Shown piece by piece: positions 25,043 to 34,952 of a stretch of 64,000 nucleotides of DNA. The stretch spans positions 124,545-188,544 of the forward strand of contig NZ_KI913949.1 of NCBI RefSeq assembly GCF_000332095.2, in the 5' to 3' direction. Every line of letters begins with the position of its first letter. Position 1 is the first letter of the stretch. The position numbers and the translations under genes are program-made. This DNA comes from Leptolyngbya sp. PCC 6406. GTDB taxonomy: Bacteria > Cyanobacteriota > Cyanobacteriia > Phormidesmidales > Phormidesmidaceae. The notes beneath the pieces are model-generated. The model searched no databases. It saw nothing but the letters and a program-made list of their open reading frames with translations, and was not told where the DNA came from.

Positions 25043-25618
25043 ATGTCAGATTTGTCTTCGCCCCCCCAGCAACCCACCCCAGAGAAGCAGCGTCAGGTTA
25101 ATCCCTGGGTTGAGGGACTGCAAACCATCGGCCTGAGTATTGTGCTGGCCTTAGGCATTCGGACCCTTGTGGCCGAAGCCCGCTACATTCCTTCGGGTTC
25201 CATGGAACCCACCCTGGAAATCAACGATCGCCTTGTCATTGAGAAAATCAGCTATCGATTTAATCCCCCTGTGCGGGGCGATATTGTCGTCTTTTGGCCC
25301 CCAGAGAGTTTGTTTCCGGCGGGAGCACGCCGCGATGCCTTTATCAAACGGATCATTGGTCTGCCGGGAGACACCGTTGAGATCAGGGATGGAACCGTCT
25401 TCGTGAATGGGGACGCCTTGGAGGAAAACTATATTAAGGCAGAGCCTGACTATATTTGGGGGCCGGAAACTGTCCCTGTGGATCAGTATCTGGTGTTAGG
25501 GGACAACCGTAACAGTAGCTATGACAGCCACGCTTGGGGATTTGTCCCCCGTGACAACATCATTGGCCGTGCTGTGGTGCGTTTCTGGCCTCCCAACCGC
25601 GTTGGGGGCATTGATTAG
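25043..25618 (+). CDS. lepB: Signal peptidase I
   Basis: A 191-residue membrane protease. One N-terminal membrane helix (~27-43). Catalytic Ser53 lies in IPSGSMEPTLEINDRLVIEK, and the general-base Lys102 in FIKRIIGLPGDTVEI. Box E is LGDNRNSSYDSHAWGFVPRDNIIGR. It removes signal peptides of exported proteins at the plasma and thylakoid membranes. Length fits cyanobacterial LepB. The start is only 22 bp from a family-3 MITE, so the promoter may lie within the element or further upstream. Confidence 0.94.
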   Translation: MSDLSSPPQQPTPEKQRQVNPWVEGLQTIGLSIVLALGIRTLVAEARYIPSGSMEPTLEINDRLVIEKISYRFNPPVRGDIVVFWPPESLFPAGARRDAFIKRIIGLPGDTVEIRDGTVFVNGDALEENYIKAEPDYIWGPETVPVDQYLVLGDNRNSSYDSHAWGFVPRDNIIGRAVVRFWPPNRVGGID

Positions 25619-25695
25619 GGGATTGTTGGCTGAGGCGTAAACTCCTGACAGTTCCAGCTTGGGAGCCCAATCCACGGCTTAACACTCACTGACTT

Positions 25696-25796
25696 ATAGC
25701 ATTGGCCATCTAGGTTAGGACAAGGGGCTTAAGTAAGCCCCTTGTTTGCTCTAGGCTTTGAACGTCCTAACGATAGTGACTCCTGCTATAACACCC
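25696..25796. mobile_element. MITE-like repeat containing the CTTAAG palindrome
   Basis: From TATAGCATTGGCCATCTAGG through the palindrome at 25720-25745 to CGATAGTGACTCCTGCTATA. The same unit, reversed, lies at 32628-32722; a partial copy follows arfB at 4364-4418. It ends 2 bp from the stop of the convergent gene at 25799. Confidence 0.7.
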
Positions 25797-25798
25797 AC

Positions 25799-26728
25799 CT
25801 ACTTAACAAAAAGAATGGATTTGATGGGCCGCTCTACGAATTGGTTCTGAGCGTTGAGGCGACCGTAGTGGGTTGTGCCCTTGAAGAATAGGCTGCTGGA
25901 ACTGCCGCCATCCAGGTTTAGGGCTGCTGTTACCCCCAGGGTCTTCAGAAATTCCGCCATACCTTCTAGGGTTAGGCCCGTGGGGGCGTCTTGGTCGAGC
26001 CGCTGAGCCGCGATGGCAAATACCACAGTCCCATCAGGTTTCAGACCGATGGCGGACCGCGCGTTGGCGTAGCGACTACCCAGGGCATCTCGCACCACCT
26101 CCCCTGCGGGGTTATCCGCTAGAAATCCCTCCTCATAGGCCGTTATGGCAGGCAACAGTTGGGGGCCTGCGCCCACGGCGGCATCGAGGGTACATGCTTC
26201 TGGAATCGGGGCGGAATGGGGCATGATCCCATAGCGCTGGCGATCTCCACAGTCGTAGATGCGGAACTCTGAGCGGTCCAATATAGCGTCTAGATAGGAC
26301 TGGAGATCGGGGTTTTCCATTAGGCGCAGATTTTGGCGGGGATCGGCGATGAGGGATCCGCCAATGGTGATGTAGGAGGTGGTCAATCCATTCTGCGGAT
26401 CAAAAAATCCGGCATTGACAGCCGCGATCGCACCTACCTGGGGGGCCAAATCCTGGACGAGATTCAGCCCTTCCGCCACGGCCACCTGGACACGGTAGCC
26501 CGATTCTGGGGGAATGGTGACGACATGCACTTGGCTGCTAGGCAGGTCGTAGACGTTGTAGGTCACTTCAGCGGCGATCTCTGGGGTCACCACAGGATCT
26601 GCGATGGTCTTTGACGGACCTTTGTCCATCGCAGATTCCCCTTCAAGATGCTGGGATCGCGAGCAGCCCATCGTCGTCATGCCCATGGCCAACAGAATCA
26701 GAACAGCGCCGTACCCAGGGGAAGGCAT
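25799..26728 (-). CDS. NAGPA-like phosphodiester glycosidase domain lipoprotein
   Basis: A protein of about 309 residues with a DUF2233/NAGPA domain: AAVNAGFFDPQNGLTTSYIT (~100-120), AVGAGPQLLPAI, RYANARSAIGLKPDGTVVFA and the terminal LGVTAALNLDGGSSSSLFFK. The family removes phosphodiester-linked sugars, for example from envelope polymers. The N-terminus has a hydrophobic signal and Cys in TTMGCSRS, a plausible lipobox. I prefer the start at 26728 (MPSPGYGAV), directly before the signal; the longer frame from 26797 would overlap remA by 17 bp. Downstream of remA. Confidence 0.85.
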   Translation of the reverse strand: MPSPGYGAVLILLAMGMTTMGCSRSQHLEGESAMDKGPSKTIADPVVTPEIAAEVTYNVYDLPSSQVHVVTIPPESGYRVQVAVAEGLNLVQDLAPQVGAIAAVNAGFFDPQNGLTTSYITIGGSLIADPRQNLRLMENPDLQSYLDAILDRSEFRIYDCGDRQRYGIMPHSAPIPEACTLDAAVGAGPQLLPAITAYEEGFLADNPAGEVVRDALGSRYANARSAIGLKPDGTVVFAIAAQRLDQDAPTGLTLEGMAEFLKTLGVTAALNLDGGSSSSLFFKGTTHYGRLNAQNQFVERPIKSILFVK

Positions 26729-26780
26729 GTCCCCCCAGAGTATGGACAGGGCACGGCGCTGTTGGGATGCCGTGATGGGT

Positions 26781-27041
26781 CTAGGATGCCGGGGCATCTT
26801 TGCTGGTGACGAAACGATGGGCGACGGTCTCTGGTTGAATCGCAGATAGGATAATGTGCCCCGAGTCCGTAATCATCACCGCCCGCGTGCGGCGACCATA
26901 GGTGGCGTCCACGAGCTGCCCGCGATCGCGGGCATCGGCAATAATGCGCTTAATGGGGGCAGATTCCGGGCTGACAATAGCGATAACCCGATTGGCTGAG
27001 ACAATATTGCCAAAGCCAATATTGATGAGCTTAATATCCAT
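26781..27041 (-). CDS. remA: RemA-like DNA-binding protein (DUF370)
   Basis: An 86-residue DUF370 protein: [20 protein letters not shown] at the start, then [20 protein letters not shown] and [20 protein letters not shown]. In Bacillus the homologue RemA is a ring-forming DNA-binding activator of matrix genes; in cyanobacteria its role is open. Start at ATG 27041 gives the canonical N-terminus; upstream in-frame codons are not conserved. It precedes the glycosidase gene in the same direction. Confidence 0.9.
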   Translation of the reverse strand: MDIKLINIGFGNIVSANRVIAIVSPESAPIKRIIADARDRGQLVDATYGRRTRAVMITDSGHIILSAIQPETVAHRFVTSKDAPAS

Positions 27042-27414
27042 ATAAAATCCTAAGGCTTTGAACCAGGGGGGATCTGAAGCGAAGCAGCCAGGGAACACAG
27101 AACCCAACCCTGGGGCAAAAGGGCTAGGGGCCAGCAGTAAAATATCGATTTTGGGCTAATTACCGCTGAAATGAAGCTTTAGACCTATGGTAGCCACAAA
27201 AAAATAGACCTACAACCGACCAAACGGGCTCCAGAGCATTTTCCTGTCCAGGGATAGTCACGGGTGGAGTAGTTTGTACCATAGAGATTGTTCACGGGCT
27301 GCCCTAGCGGTGGTTCCGTTGCCAGAGGATCCAGTTCCCGGAAGATCCAGTTCCCGGAAAATCCATCCCCGGATCAAAATACCCACCCTCCGAACCCACA
27401 CCAGGAAACGTGTC
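27042..27414. other. Divergent promoter region of remA and rqcH
   Basis: No gene. It contains a perfect tandem 16-bp duplication GATCCAGTTCCCGGAA (27328-27343 and 27344-27359) with a third partial unit, 55 bp upstream of the rqcH start. Confidence 0.55.
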
Positions 27415-29193
27415 ATGCAGCCCGTAGACTTCACAACCCTCGCAGCCACCGCTGCGGAGCTGCGCTACCAATGGTTGCCTGCCCGCTGTGAACAGGTGGT
27501 ACAGCGGGATCTGACCACCGTGGCCATGGCGCTGCGGACCCTTTCGGGGCGGGGCTGGCTGACGATTTCCTGGCATCCCCAGGCGGCGCGGCTCCATCTG
27601 GGGGAGGCTCCCCCCCGCACCCCCGATACCTTTACCTTTAGCCAGCAGCTCAAACACCAACTCAATGGGCTTGCCCTAGTTGCGATCGCGCCCATCGCCC
27701 CCTGGGAACGGGTGCTAGATCTCCAATTTGCCAATCGACCGGGAGATCCGGTCCTGTGGCACCTCTATGTCGAAATCATGGGCCGTTACAGCAACGTAAT
27801 TTTGGTCAACGATCGCAACCAAGTGGTAACCGCTGCCCACCAAGTTAGCGAGCAGCAGTCTAGCCTGCGGCCCATCCTCACTGGAGCCCCCTACAGTCCC
27901 CCCCCATCCCTCTCGGGGCCATTGCCCAGTATTGAAGAGTCCCAAGATCGCTGGCAAGAACGGGTGGCCCTCGTGCCTGCACCCCTGCAAAAAGCCCTCC
28001 TCAGTGCCTACGGTGGCCTCAGTGCCTCTCTGGCCCAGCAGGTGATTCAGCGGGCGGAACTCGATCCCCGCCAGGGCAGCGACACCCTGGGAGCGGCGGA
28101 TTGGGAACGGTTATTTCATCAGTGGCAAGGGTGGCTCCATTGCCTAGAATCCGACAGCTTTACCCCAGTGTGGACCGAGACGGGCTATGCGGTGTTGGGG
28201 GATTCGACCCAGGTGCCGCCGGGGCAAACGGTGCAAACCCTCTTGCGGGACTACTACACCGCTGAGGTCAATCGTCAAACCTTTGGTCGTCTGCACAATC
28301 AGCTCAGCCAAACCCTGAAGGCCCGTCTCAAAAAACTGCGCCACAAGGCGGATGGCTTCCGCGATCGCTTAGATTTGTCGAACCAAGCGGAGCAATATCG
28401 CCGCCATGCAGATCTACTGATGGCCTACAGTCACCAGTGGCAGCCGGGAATGCGACGTTTCTGTCTAGAGGAGTTTGAAACGGGAGAGCCGGTGGAGATT
28501 CCCCTAGAACCGGATAAGACAGCGATCCAGACGGCCCAAGCATTTTACAAAAAACATCAGAAATTAAAGCGCTCGCGCCGAGCCATTGAACCCCTACTCG
28601 CCGCTGTGCAGGAAAAGGTGACCTACCTGGAGCAGGTGGATGCGGCCCTACACCAGATGGAGGACTATGAGATCCCCACCGATCTGGAGGCACTGGAGGA
28701 TATTCGAGACGAGCTAATTCAGCAGGGCTATTTGGAAGATTCCAGCTATCGCCCCCGTGCCCAGAAGCCGGGAGATGATGCCTGTCTGCGGAAGTTCGTT
28801 ACTCCCGGTGGCTGGGAGGTGTGGATTGGCCGAAACAACCGCCAAAATGATCTGATGGTCTCCCGCCTTGCCAGTGATTATGACCTCTGGTTTCACACCC
28901 AGGAAATTCCCGGCAGTCATGTCCTACTGCGCCTGAGTCCCGGTGCAGTGCCCAGCGATCGCGATCTCCAATACGTTGCCAATCTGGCGGCTTACTTTAG
29001 CCGCGCCCAGCAGGCGGACCAAGTGCCTGTGGTTTACACGGAGCCCCGTCATGTCTACAAACCCAAGGGAGCTCTCCCCGGCATGGTGATCTACAAGCAG
29101 GAGCGGGTCTTATGGGGCCAACCCCAGAAAGCTTTGGGGCAACTGGATGGGGATCTTCTGGAAACGGCTAATCCGGCCCTGGCACCGGGATAA
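27415..29193 (+). CDS. rqcH: Ribosome quality control protein RqcH (NFACT)
   Basis: A 592-residue NFACT protein. The NFACT-N domain begins MQPVDFTTLAATAAELRYQW and contains the cyanobacterial variant of the tRNA-binding fold. A long coiled coil lies at ~300-440 (LKARLKKLRHKADGFRDRLD). The C-terminal NFACT-R domain has WEVWIGRNNRQNDLMVSRLA and DLWFHTQEIPGSHVLLRL. RqcH recruits tRNA-Ala to stalled 50S subunits and adds Ala tails for degradation; older annotations call it fibronectin-binding. Start at ATG 27415; the preceding open frame is not conserved. Confidence 0.92.
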   Translation: MQPVDFTTLAATAAELRYQWLPARCEQVVQRDLTTVAMALRTLSGRGWLTISWHPQAARLHLGEAPPRTPDTFTFSQQLKHQLNGLALVAIAPIAPWERVLDLQFANRPGDPVLWHLYVEIMGRYSNVILVNDRNQVVTAAHQVSEQQSSLRPILTGAPYSPPPSLSGPLPSIEESQDRWQERVALVPAPLQKALLSAYGGLSASLAQQVIQRAELDPRQGSDTLGAADWERLFHQWQGWLHCLESDSFTPVWTETGYAVLGDSTQVPPGQTVQTLLRDYYTAEVNRQTFGRLHNQLSQTLKARLKKLRHKADGFRDRLDLSNQAEQYRRHADLLMAYSHQWQPGMRRFCLEEFETGEPVEIPLEPDKTAIQTAQAFYKKHQKLKRSRRAIEPLLAAVQEKVTYLEQVDAALHQMEDYEIPTDLEALEDIRDELIQQGYLEDSSYRPRAQKPGDDACLRKFVTPGGWEVWIGRNNRQNDLMVSRLASDYDLWFHTQEIPGSHVLLRLSPGAVPSDRDLQYVANLAAYFSRAQQADQVPVVYTEPRHVYKPKGALPGMVIYKQERVLWGQPQKALGQLDGDLLETANPALAPG

Positions 29194-29233
29194 CCCTTGC
29201 GTCCTGAGCCTTGCCCCATGAATCTCTATACAG

Positions 29234-29255
29234 ACAAGGGGCTTAAGCCCCTTGT
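29234..29255. repeat. ACAAGGGG/CCCCTTGT palindrome
   Basis: Exact 22-bp copy 41 bp beyond rqcH; likely acts as its terminator. Confidence 0.8.
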
Positions 29256-29559
29256 TCGCCGAAGTGTTATTAAGTTGAGGTGTCCCTCATACATTAGGGA
29301 ACCGCTATGGATACAGGGTCCAAAACCCCATGTCAGCAGGTCACCACAAAATCCTGAAGATATATGACAGAAAAACTGTAAGGCTTGATACAATGGCCCG
29401 TGGAGCAGAACGGAACTGGCAAGTCCGCTGCGACTGTGTCCGAAACTCAGGGTTTTGGCGCGGTTTCCTCCACTGAGAGAGCAACAACATTCTTTTGGGT
29501 CGGTTCCCCTGGAGCCGACTTTTTTTTCGTCCTACCGTCTGGCCCCAGCCCTCTTTACA

Positions 29560-32559
29560 ATGGCGACAGCCCCATTAGCGCGATCGCGGCTCAACCCTGT
29601 GGCAGATCATTCCTCTCCGTTGCTAGCCTCTCCCCTGCTAGTCCTAGTAGATGGCCATTCCCTGGCCTTTCGTTCCTACTACGCCCACGCCAAGGGAGCC
29701 GAGGGGGGGTTACGCACCTCCACAGGCATCCCTACCAGCGTCTGCTACGGCTTTTTGAAATCCCTGCTGGATACGATCGAAACCGAGCAGCCCCAGTACG
29801 CGGCGGTGGCCTTTGACCTCGATCAGCCCACCTTTCGTCACCAGGAAACCGAAACCTATAAAGCTGGTCGCCCGGAAGTGCCAGAGGACTTCCTCGAAGA
29901 CGTGAGGAATCTGGAAGCCTTGCTGACGCTCCTAGGCTTCCAGATCGTGACAGCCCCCGGCTTTGAGGCGGACGACGTGATCGGCACCCTCGCCACTCAG
30001 GGGAAGGCGGAGGGTTACCGGGTGAAAATTCTCAGTGGTGACCAAGATCTTTTCCAACTGATCGACCCTGAAGGGCAGATCTCATTGCTATACCTCAGCA
30101 GCCTCTTTGCCAAGGGAGCTAACCGGGGTAATTCGCGGGAGTTTACCCAAGAGCAGGTGAAGGAAAAGCTGGATATCCTGCCCCATCAGGTGGTGGACTA
30201 TAAAGCCCTCTGCGGCGACGCCTCCGACAATATTCCCGGCGTCAAGGGCATCGGGGCCAAGACAGCGGCGAAGCTGCTGAATGAGTACGGCAGCCTGGAT
30301 GCCATCTACGCCGATCTGGCCAACATCAAAGGGGCGACCCAAAAGAAGCTGACGGAGGGGCGGGAGTCGGCCTACCACTCCCAGTACATGGCCCGCATTG
30401 TCACGGATGTAGATTTAGGGGTCCCCCTGACGGATTGCCACCTCACCGGATTTGATCCAGAGCCCGTGGTGGCGGGGCTGAAGCGGTTGGAATTGCAGCA
30501 GTTCATCAACCGTCTGCCAAAGATTCAAGCGGCCCTGGGGGGAGCGGTGACGGCAGCCCCAGCCGAAGAAGAACCCGCCGCGCCGATCCCCGTCGCAACC
30601 TCTGAAGGCCAGGAAAAATCAGCCCAATCCGCTTGGGAAGATCCCGATCTGGCCTTCTTCACAGCAGCGGAGACGGACCAGGCCCAGACGGTACGTCCTG
30701 CCGCCATTTCCCCCCAAATCATCACCACCGAAGTCCAACTGTACGAACTGGTGGATCTGCTCTCTACCCAGACCGATCCCGCTCACCCCGTCGCCTGGGA
30801 CACGGAGACCACTAGCCTGGAACCCCGCGACGCTGCTCTGGTGGGCCTGGGCTGTTGCTGGGGAGCGGGACCAGCGGATCTGGCCTATATTCCAGTGGGC
30901 CATACCGGCGGGGAACAATTGCCCCTGGATCTGGTATTGGCTACCCTGGGTCCGGTCTTGGCAAGTGCTGACTTTCCCAAGGCACTGCAAAACGCCAAGT
31001 ACGATCGCTTGGTGTTGCGTGCCCAGGGGATTGACCTCGCGGGGGTCGTGTTTGACCCGATGCTGGCCAGCTATGTGCTGAACCCCGACACCAGCCACAA
31101 TCTCACCGATCTCTCCCTACGCCACCTCAGTCTCAGCGCCCAGAGCTACGGCGATCTAGTACCCAAGGGTAAAACCATTGCCGAAGTTGCGATCGCGGAT
31201 GTAGCCTACTACTGCGGCACCGATGTCCACACCACCTATCGCCTAGTGGCAAAACTGCGATCGGCCCTAGGGGAACTGCCCCAGTTAGAACAACTCTTTG
31301 ATCAAGTGGAGCTGCCCCTAGAGCCCGTCCTAGCGGAGATGGAACACCAGGGCATTCGCATCGACTCCGACTATCTGGCCACCTTTTCAAAACAGTTGGC
31401 AGAGGATCTGGACCGAATTGAGCATAGTGCCTACCAAGAAGCGGGGGACACCTTCAATTTAGGGTCACCGAAACAGTTGAGCGAACTGTTGTTTACCCAA
31501 CTGGGGCTGGACAAGCGCAAGTCCCGCAAAAATAAATCCGGCGGCTACTCCACCGATGCCGCCACCCTGGAAAAACTCCAGGGGGATCATCCCGTCGTAG
31601 ACCTGATTCTGGAGCACCGCACCCTATCGAAACTCAAGTCCACCTATGTGGATGCCCTACCAGAGCTGGTTCGCCGCGATACCCACCGGGTCCACACAGA
31701 CTTCAACCAGGCTATCACCGCCACGGGTCGCCTCTCTAGCTCCAACCCCAACCTGCAAAATATCCCCATCCGTACCGCCTTCAGCCGTCAAATCCGCGCC
31801 GCCTTTATACCGGAACCAGGATGGATTTTGGTATCGGCGGACTATTCCCAGATTGAACTGCGGATCCTGGCTCACCTCAGCGATGAGCCTGTACTGGTCT
31901 CCGCCTATAACAACCGGGAGGATGTCCACGCCCTCACCGCCCGTTTGCTGTTTGAAAAGGACGACATTACTCCCGAAGAACGCCGGCTGGGGAAGGTGAT
32001 CAACTTTGGCGTCATCTACGGCATGGGAGCATCTCGCTTTGCGCGGGAAGCGAATGTGGGCCGCACCGAAGCCAAGGCATTTATCGATCGCTACTGCGAT
32101 CGCTATCCCCAGGTCTTTGCCTACCTGCAACAGATGCAGCGAGAAGCGATCGCCCTGGGCTATGTCCACACCCTGCTGGGGCGGCGGCGCTATTTCAACT
32201 TCACCAGCGGCACCTTAAAGGGATTGCTGGGCAGCGATCCAGACACCATTAACTTAGATGAGCTGAAACGCATCGGCGGCTACGATGCCGGACTGCTGCG
32301 GGCGGCGGCCAATGCTCCCATCCAGGGCTCTAGCGCCGACATTATTAAAGTCGCCATGATCCGACTGCATGAATTGCTCAAGGGCTACCAGGCGCGGCTG
32401 CTGCTTCAGGTCCACGATGAATTGGTGCTGGAGGTGCCGCCGGAGGAATGGCCCGAGCTTCAGGGCAAAATTGCCCAGGTGATGGAGTCGGCGGTAACCC
32501 TCAAGGTGCCCCTGGTGGTGGAAGCCCATGGGGGACCGAATTGGATGGAGGCGAAATAG
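29560..32559 (+). CDS. polA: DNA polymerase I
   Basis: About 999 residues with three domains. The 5'-3' exonuclease (~25-310) has LVDGHSLAFRSYYAHAKG and AVAFDLDQPTFRHQ. A variable linker follows (~335-400, Ala/Glu-rich). The DnaQ-like 3'-5' exonuclease has AWDTETTSLEPRDAALVGLG, so proofreading acidic residues look present. The polymerase has motif A VSADYSQIELRILAHLSDE, motif B RRLGKVINFGVIYGMGASRF and motif C LLQVHDELVLEVP. It fills gaps and removes RNA primers in repair and replication. Start ATG 29560 (MATAPLARS); the frame is open upstream to 29455, but those codons are unlikely to be used. Confidence 0.95.
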   Translation: MATAPLARSRLNPVADHSSPLLASPLLVLVDGHSLAFRSYYAHAKGAEGGLRTSTGIPTSVCYGFLKSLLDTIETEQPQYAAVAFDLDQPTFRHQETETYKAGRPEVPEDFLEDVRNLEALLTLLGFQIVTAPGFEADDVIGTLATQGKAEGYRVKILSGDQDLFQLIDPEGQISLLYLSSLFAKGANRGNSREFTQEQVKEKLDILPHQVVDYKALCGDASDNIPGVKGIGAKTAAKLLNEYGSLDAIYADLANIKGATQKKLTEGRESAYHSQYMARIVTDVDLGVPLTDCHLTGFDPEPVVAGLKRLELQQFINRLPKIQAALGGAVTAAPAEEEPAAPIPVATSEGQEKSAQSAWEDPDLAFFTAAETDQAQTVRPAAISPQIITTEVQLYELVDLLSTQTDPAHPVAWDTETTSLEPRDAALVGLGCCWGAGPADLAYIPVGHTGGEQLPLDLVLATLGPVLASADFPKALQNAKYDRLVLRAQGIDLAGVVFDPMLASYVLNPDTSHNLTDLSLRHLSLSAQSYGDLVPKGKTIAEVAIADVAYYCGTDVHTTYRLVAKLRSALGELPQLEQLFDQVELPLEPVLAEMEHQGIRIDSDYLATFSKQLAEDLDRIEHSAYQEAGDTFNLGSPKQLSELLFTQLGLDKRKSRKNKSGGYSTDAATLEKLQGDHPVVDLILEHRTLSKLKSTYVDALPELVRRDTHRVHTDFNQAITATGRLSSSNPNLQNIPIRTAFSRQIRAAFIPEPGWILVSADYSQIELRILAHLSDEPVLVSAYNNREDVHALTARLLFEKDDITPEERRLGKVINFGVIYGMGASRFAREANVGRTEAKAFIDRYCDRYPQVFAYLQQMQREAIALGYVHTLLGRRRYFNFTSGTLKGLLGSDPDTINLDELKRIGGYDAGLLRAAANAPIQGSSADIIKVAMIRLHELLKGYQARLLLQVHDELVLEVPPEEWPELQGKIAQVMESAVTLKVPLVVEAHGGPNWMEAK

Positions 32560-32590
32560 ACGACAAGTCCCAGGTTGGGGCAGACAAAAG

Positions 32591-32620
32591 AAAGAGGCAA
32601 GGAGAATTCCTTGCCTCTTT
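32591..32620 (+). terminator. polA terminator
   Basis: AAAGAGGCAAGG and CCTTGCCTCTTT form a 12-bp perfect stem with a 6-nt loop, 31 nt past the polA stop, followed by GTCAC. The T-run is inside the stem. Confidence 0.75.
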
Positions 32621-32627
32621 GTCACAC

Positions 32628-32722
32628 ATAGCAGGAGTCACTATCGTTAGGGCTTTTCAAAGCCTGGAACGAACAAGGGGCTTAAGCCCCTTGTCTTAAC
32701 CTAGATGGACACTGCTATAGCA
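32628..32722. mobile_element. MITE-like repeat containing the CTTAAG palindrome
   Basis: Reverse copy of 25696-25796: ATAGCAGGAGTCACTATCG ... palindrome 32673-32694 ... TAGATGGACACTGCTATAG. It lies between the convergent polA and glnN. Confidence 0.7.
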
Positions 32723-32777
32723 GTCTGGTTCTAGTCGGACTGGCGACGGCTATACAGCCTAGAACACGGTCTAGAAC

Positions 32778-34952
32778 CTACTTGATGAACAGCATCTCTT
32801 GGTAGGTGGGCAGGGGCCAGAAGCTATCAGCAATCTCACCCTCTAGGGCATCGGCGTACTCTCGCACTGCATCCATCAAAGGTCGCAGAGTGGTGGCACA
32901 ATAGGTCATCTTCTCCTCTGTGGTGGCGAAGTCGTGCTTTTCTAGGGCGGTGCTCAGGTTGCCGATTGCCCCCACCATAGAATTGGTCAGATCCGCCACG
33001 GTTTGAGCACTGGTTTTATCGAAGGTGACGCCTAAATCCGCCAGACTGGTGATGGTCGAGGATAGTTTCGAGAGGTATTCCACCGCTGCGGGATAAATCA
33101 TGGTTTTAGCCATGTTAATCACTAATTTGCACTCCACCTCAATGGAGAGGATGTACTGTTCGGCATAGACCTCAAAGCGACTTTCCAGTTCCACGGGGGT
33201 GAGTACGCCCGTCTTTTTGAATAAGTCCTCGATGTACTCTTCCTTGAGTACAGGTAGGGAGTCAGCAGTGGTGGGCAGGTTGGACAAGCCGCGCTCCTCC
33301 ACGGCCATTTTGTGCCACTCCTCGGAGTAGCCATTGCCACCAAAGACCACGGCACTGTGCGCTTCCATCACTTCCTTGAGCACGGTAATGATGGCAGCAT
33401 CCAGGTCCATTCCCTGGGCTAGTTCGCTTTCTAGGCGGTTACCAATCCATTCGAGGGAATCCGCCAGCATCGTATTGAGGACGATCAGCGGTCCGGAAAC
33501 AGACTGGCTGGAGCCGACGGCTCGAAACTCAAAGCGGTTGCCAGTAAAGGCAAAGGGGGAGGTGCGGTTGCGATCGCCCGCATCCTTGGTCAATTCGGGC
33601 AGGACAGCTACCCCTAGATCCATCACTCCTTTTTGGGTCGATTCTTTGACGGTGCCCGTTTTGATCTGTTCAAACACCTCCTCTAGTTGGGTGCCCAGGT
33701 ACACCGACATAATGGCGGGGGGCGCTTCGTTGGCCCCGAGGCGGTGGTCATTACTGGCAGTTGCGATCGCGGCCCGCATTAGTGGCCCATACTTATGGAC
33801 CCCCCGAATCACTGCCCCACAGAACACGAGGAACTGGGCATTTTCATGGGGAGAGTCGCCAGGATCCAGGAGATTCCCCTGGGTCGAATTCCCCACGGAC
33901 CAGTTGACGTGCTTCCCAGAACCGTTGATACCTGCAAAGGGTTTCTCGTGGAGCAGACACACAAACCCATGCTTTTTAGCCGTGTGCCGCAGCACCGTCA
34001 TCAACAGTTGCTGGTGGTCACTGGCGACGTTTGCCGCCTCAAAGAAGGGAGCAATTTCAAACTGGCCGGGAGCCACTTCGTTATGGCGGGTCTTGGCCGG
34101 AATACCCAGTTTGTAGAGGGTAGTCTCCACATCCTGCATATAGACCTGTACCCGCTCGGGGATTGCCCCAAAGTAGTGGTCATCAAATTCTTGCCCCTTG
34201 GCGGGGGCCTTGCCAAACAAAGTCCGCCCTGCTAACAACAGGTCAGGTCGCTGACTGGCAAAGTTGGCATCCACCAGAAAATATTCTTGCTCTGCCCCGC
34301 AACTGGAGTTGACATGGGCGACATCATCATTGCCCAAGAGGGTCAGCACCTTGCGGGCCGCTTTATCCATGGCAGCTATGGAGCGCAGCAGCGGCACCTT
34401 TTTGTCTAGAGCCTCCCCGGTCCAAGACACAAACACCGTGGGGATGCACAGCGTAGAGCCATTGTCCGTTTCCATGATGTAGGCAGGACTGGTCACGTCC
34501 CAGCCGGTGTAGCCTCGCGCTTCAAAGGTGTCGCGAATGCCCCCATTGGGGAAGGAGGAGCCGTCCGGTTCCCCCTGGACTAGCACCTTGCCCGAAAACT
34601 CAGAAATAACGTTGCCGTCTCCCTGAACGGAGATAAAGCCGTCATGCTTCTCCGCCGTCAAGTTGGTCATGGGGTAAAACACGTGGGCGTAGTAAAGCGC
34701 CCCTTTGGCCATGGCCCAATCTCGCATGGCGGTGGCCACAGCATCGGCCACAGAGGGATCCAAAGCTTCCCCAGTAACAATGGTTTTTTTGATGGATTTA
34801 AAAACGGTCTTGGGGAGACTCGCCTGCATTTTGCTGAGGTTGAAGACGTTCTCCGCCCAGATATCTTCTAGCCGCGATGGGGGTTTGGGTGGTATCAACT
34901 CCCGATTAATAATCTGGTGAATTGCTTTAACCCGGCCTTCATTTCCACTCAT
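32778..34952 (-). CDS. glnN: Glutamine synthetase type III
   Basis: A 724-residue GSIII, the length typical of the family. Motifs: [40 protein letters not shown] (Glu ligands), [40 protein letters not shown], and the ammonium/glutamate-site region [20 protein letters not shown]. It makes glutamine from glutamate and ammonium at ATP cost; in cyanobacteria glnN is often induced by nitrogen starvation through NtcA. I found no GTA-N8-TAC site in the upstream 450 bp. Start ATG 34952. Confidence 0.96.
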   Translation of the reverse strand: MSGNEGRVKAIHQIINRELIPPKPPSRLEDIWAENVFNLSKMQASLPKTVFKSIKKTIVTGEALDPSVADAVATAMRDWAMAKGALYYAHVFYPMTNLTAEKHDGFISVQGDGNVISEFSGKVLVQGEPDGSSFPNGGIRDTFEARGYTGWDVTSPAYIMETDNGSTLCIPTVFVSWTGEALDKKVPLLRSIAAMDKAARKVLTLLGNDDVAHVNSSCGAEQEYFLVDANFASQRPDLLLAGRTLFGKAPAKGQEFDDHYFGAIPERVQVYMQDVETTLYKLGIPAKTRHNEVAPGQFEIAPFFEAANVASDHQQLLMTVLRHTAKKHGFVCLLHEKPFAGINGSGKHVNWSVGNSTQGNLLDPGDSPHENAQFLVFCGAVIRGVHKYGPLMRAAIATASNDHRLGANEAPPAIMSVYLGTQLEEVFEQIKTGTVKESTQKGVMDLGVAVLPELTKDAGDRNRTSPFAFTGNRFEFRAVGSSQSVSGPLIVLNTMLADSLEWIGNRLESELAQGMDLDAAIITVLKEVMEAHSAVVFGGNGYSEEWHKMAVEERGLSNLPTTADSLPVLKEEYIEDLFKKTGVLTPVELESRFEVYAEQYILSIEVECKLVINMAKTMIYPAAVEYLSKLSSTITSLADLGVTFDKTSAQTVADLTNSMVGAIGNLSTALEKHDFATTEEKMTYCATTLRPLMDAVREYADALEGEIADSFWPLPTYQEMLFIK

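Noticed and set aside
33334-34235. Long ORFs antisense to glnN
   Set aside because: High-GC shadow frames of a confidently identified gene.
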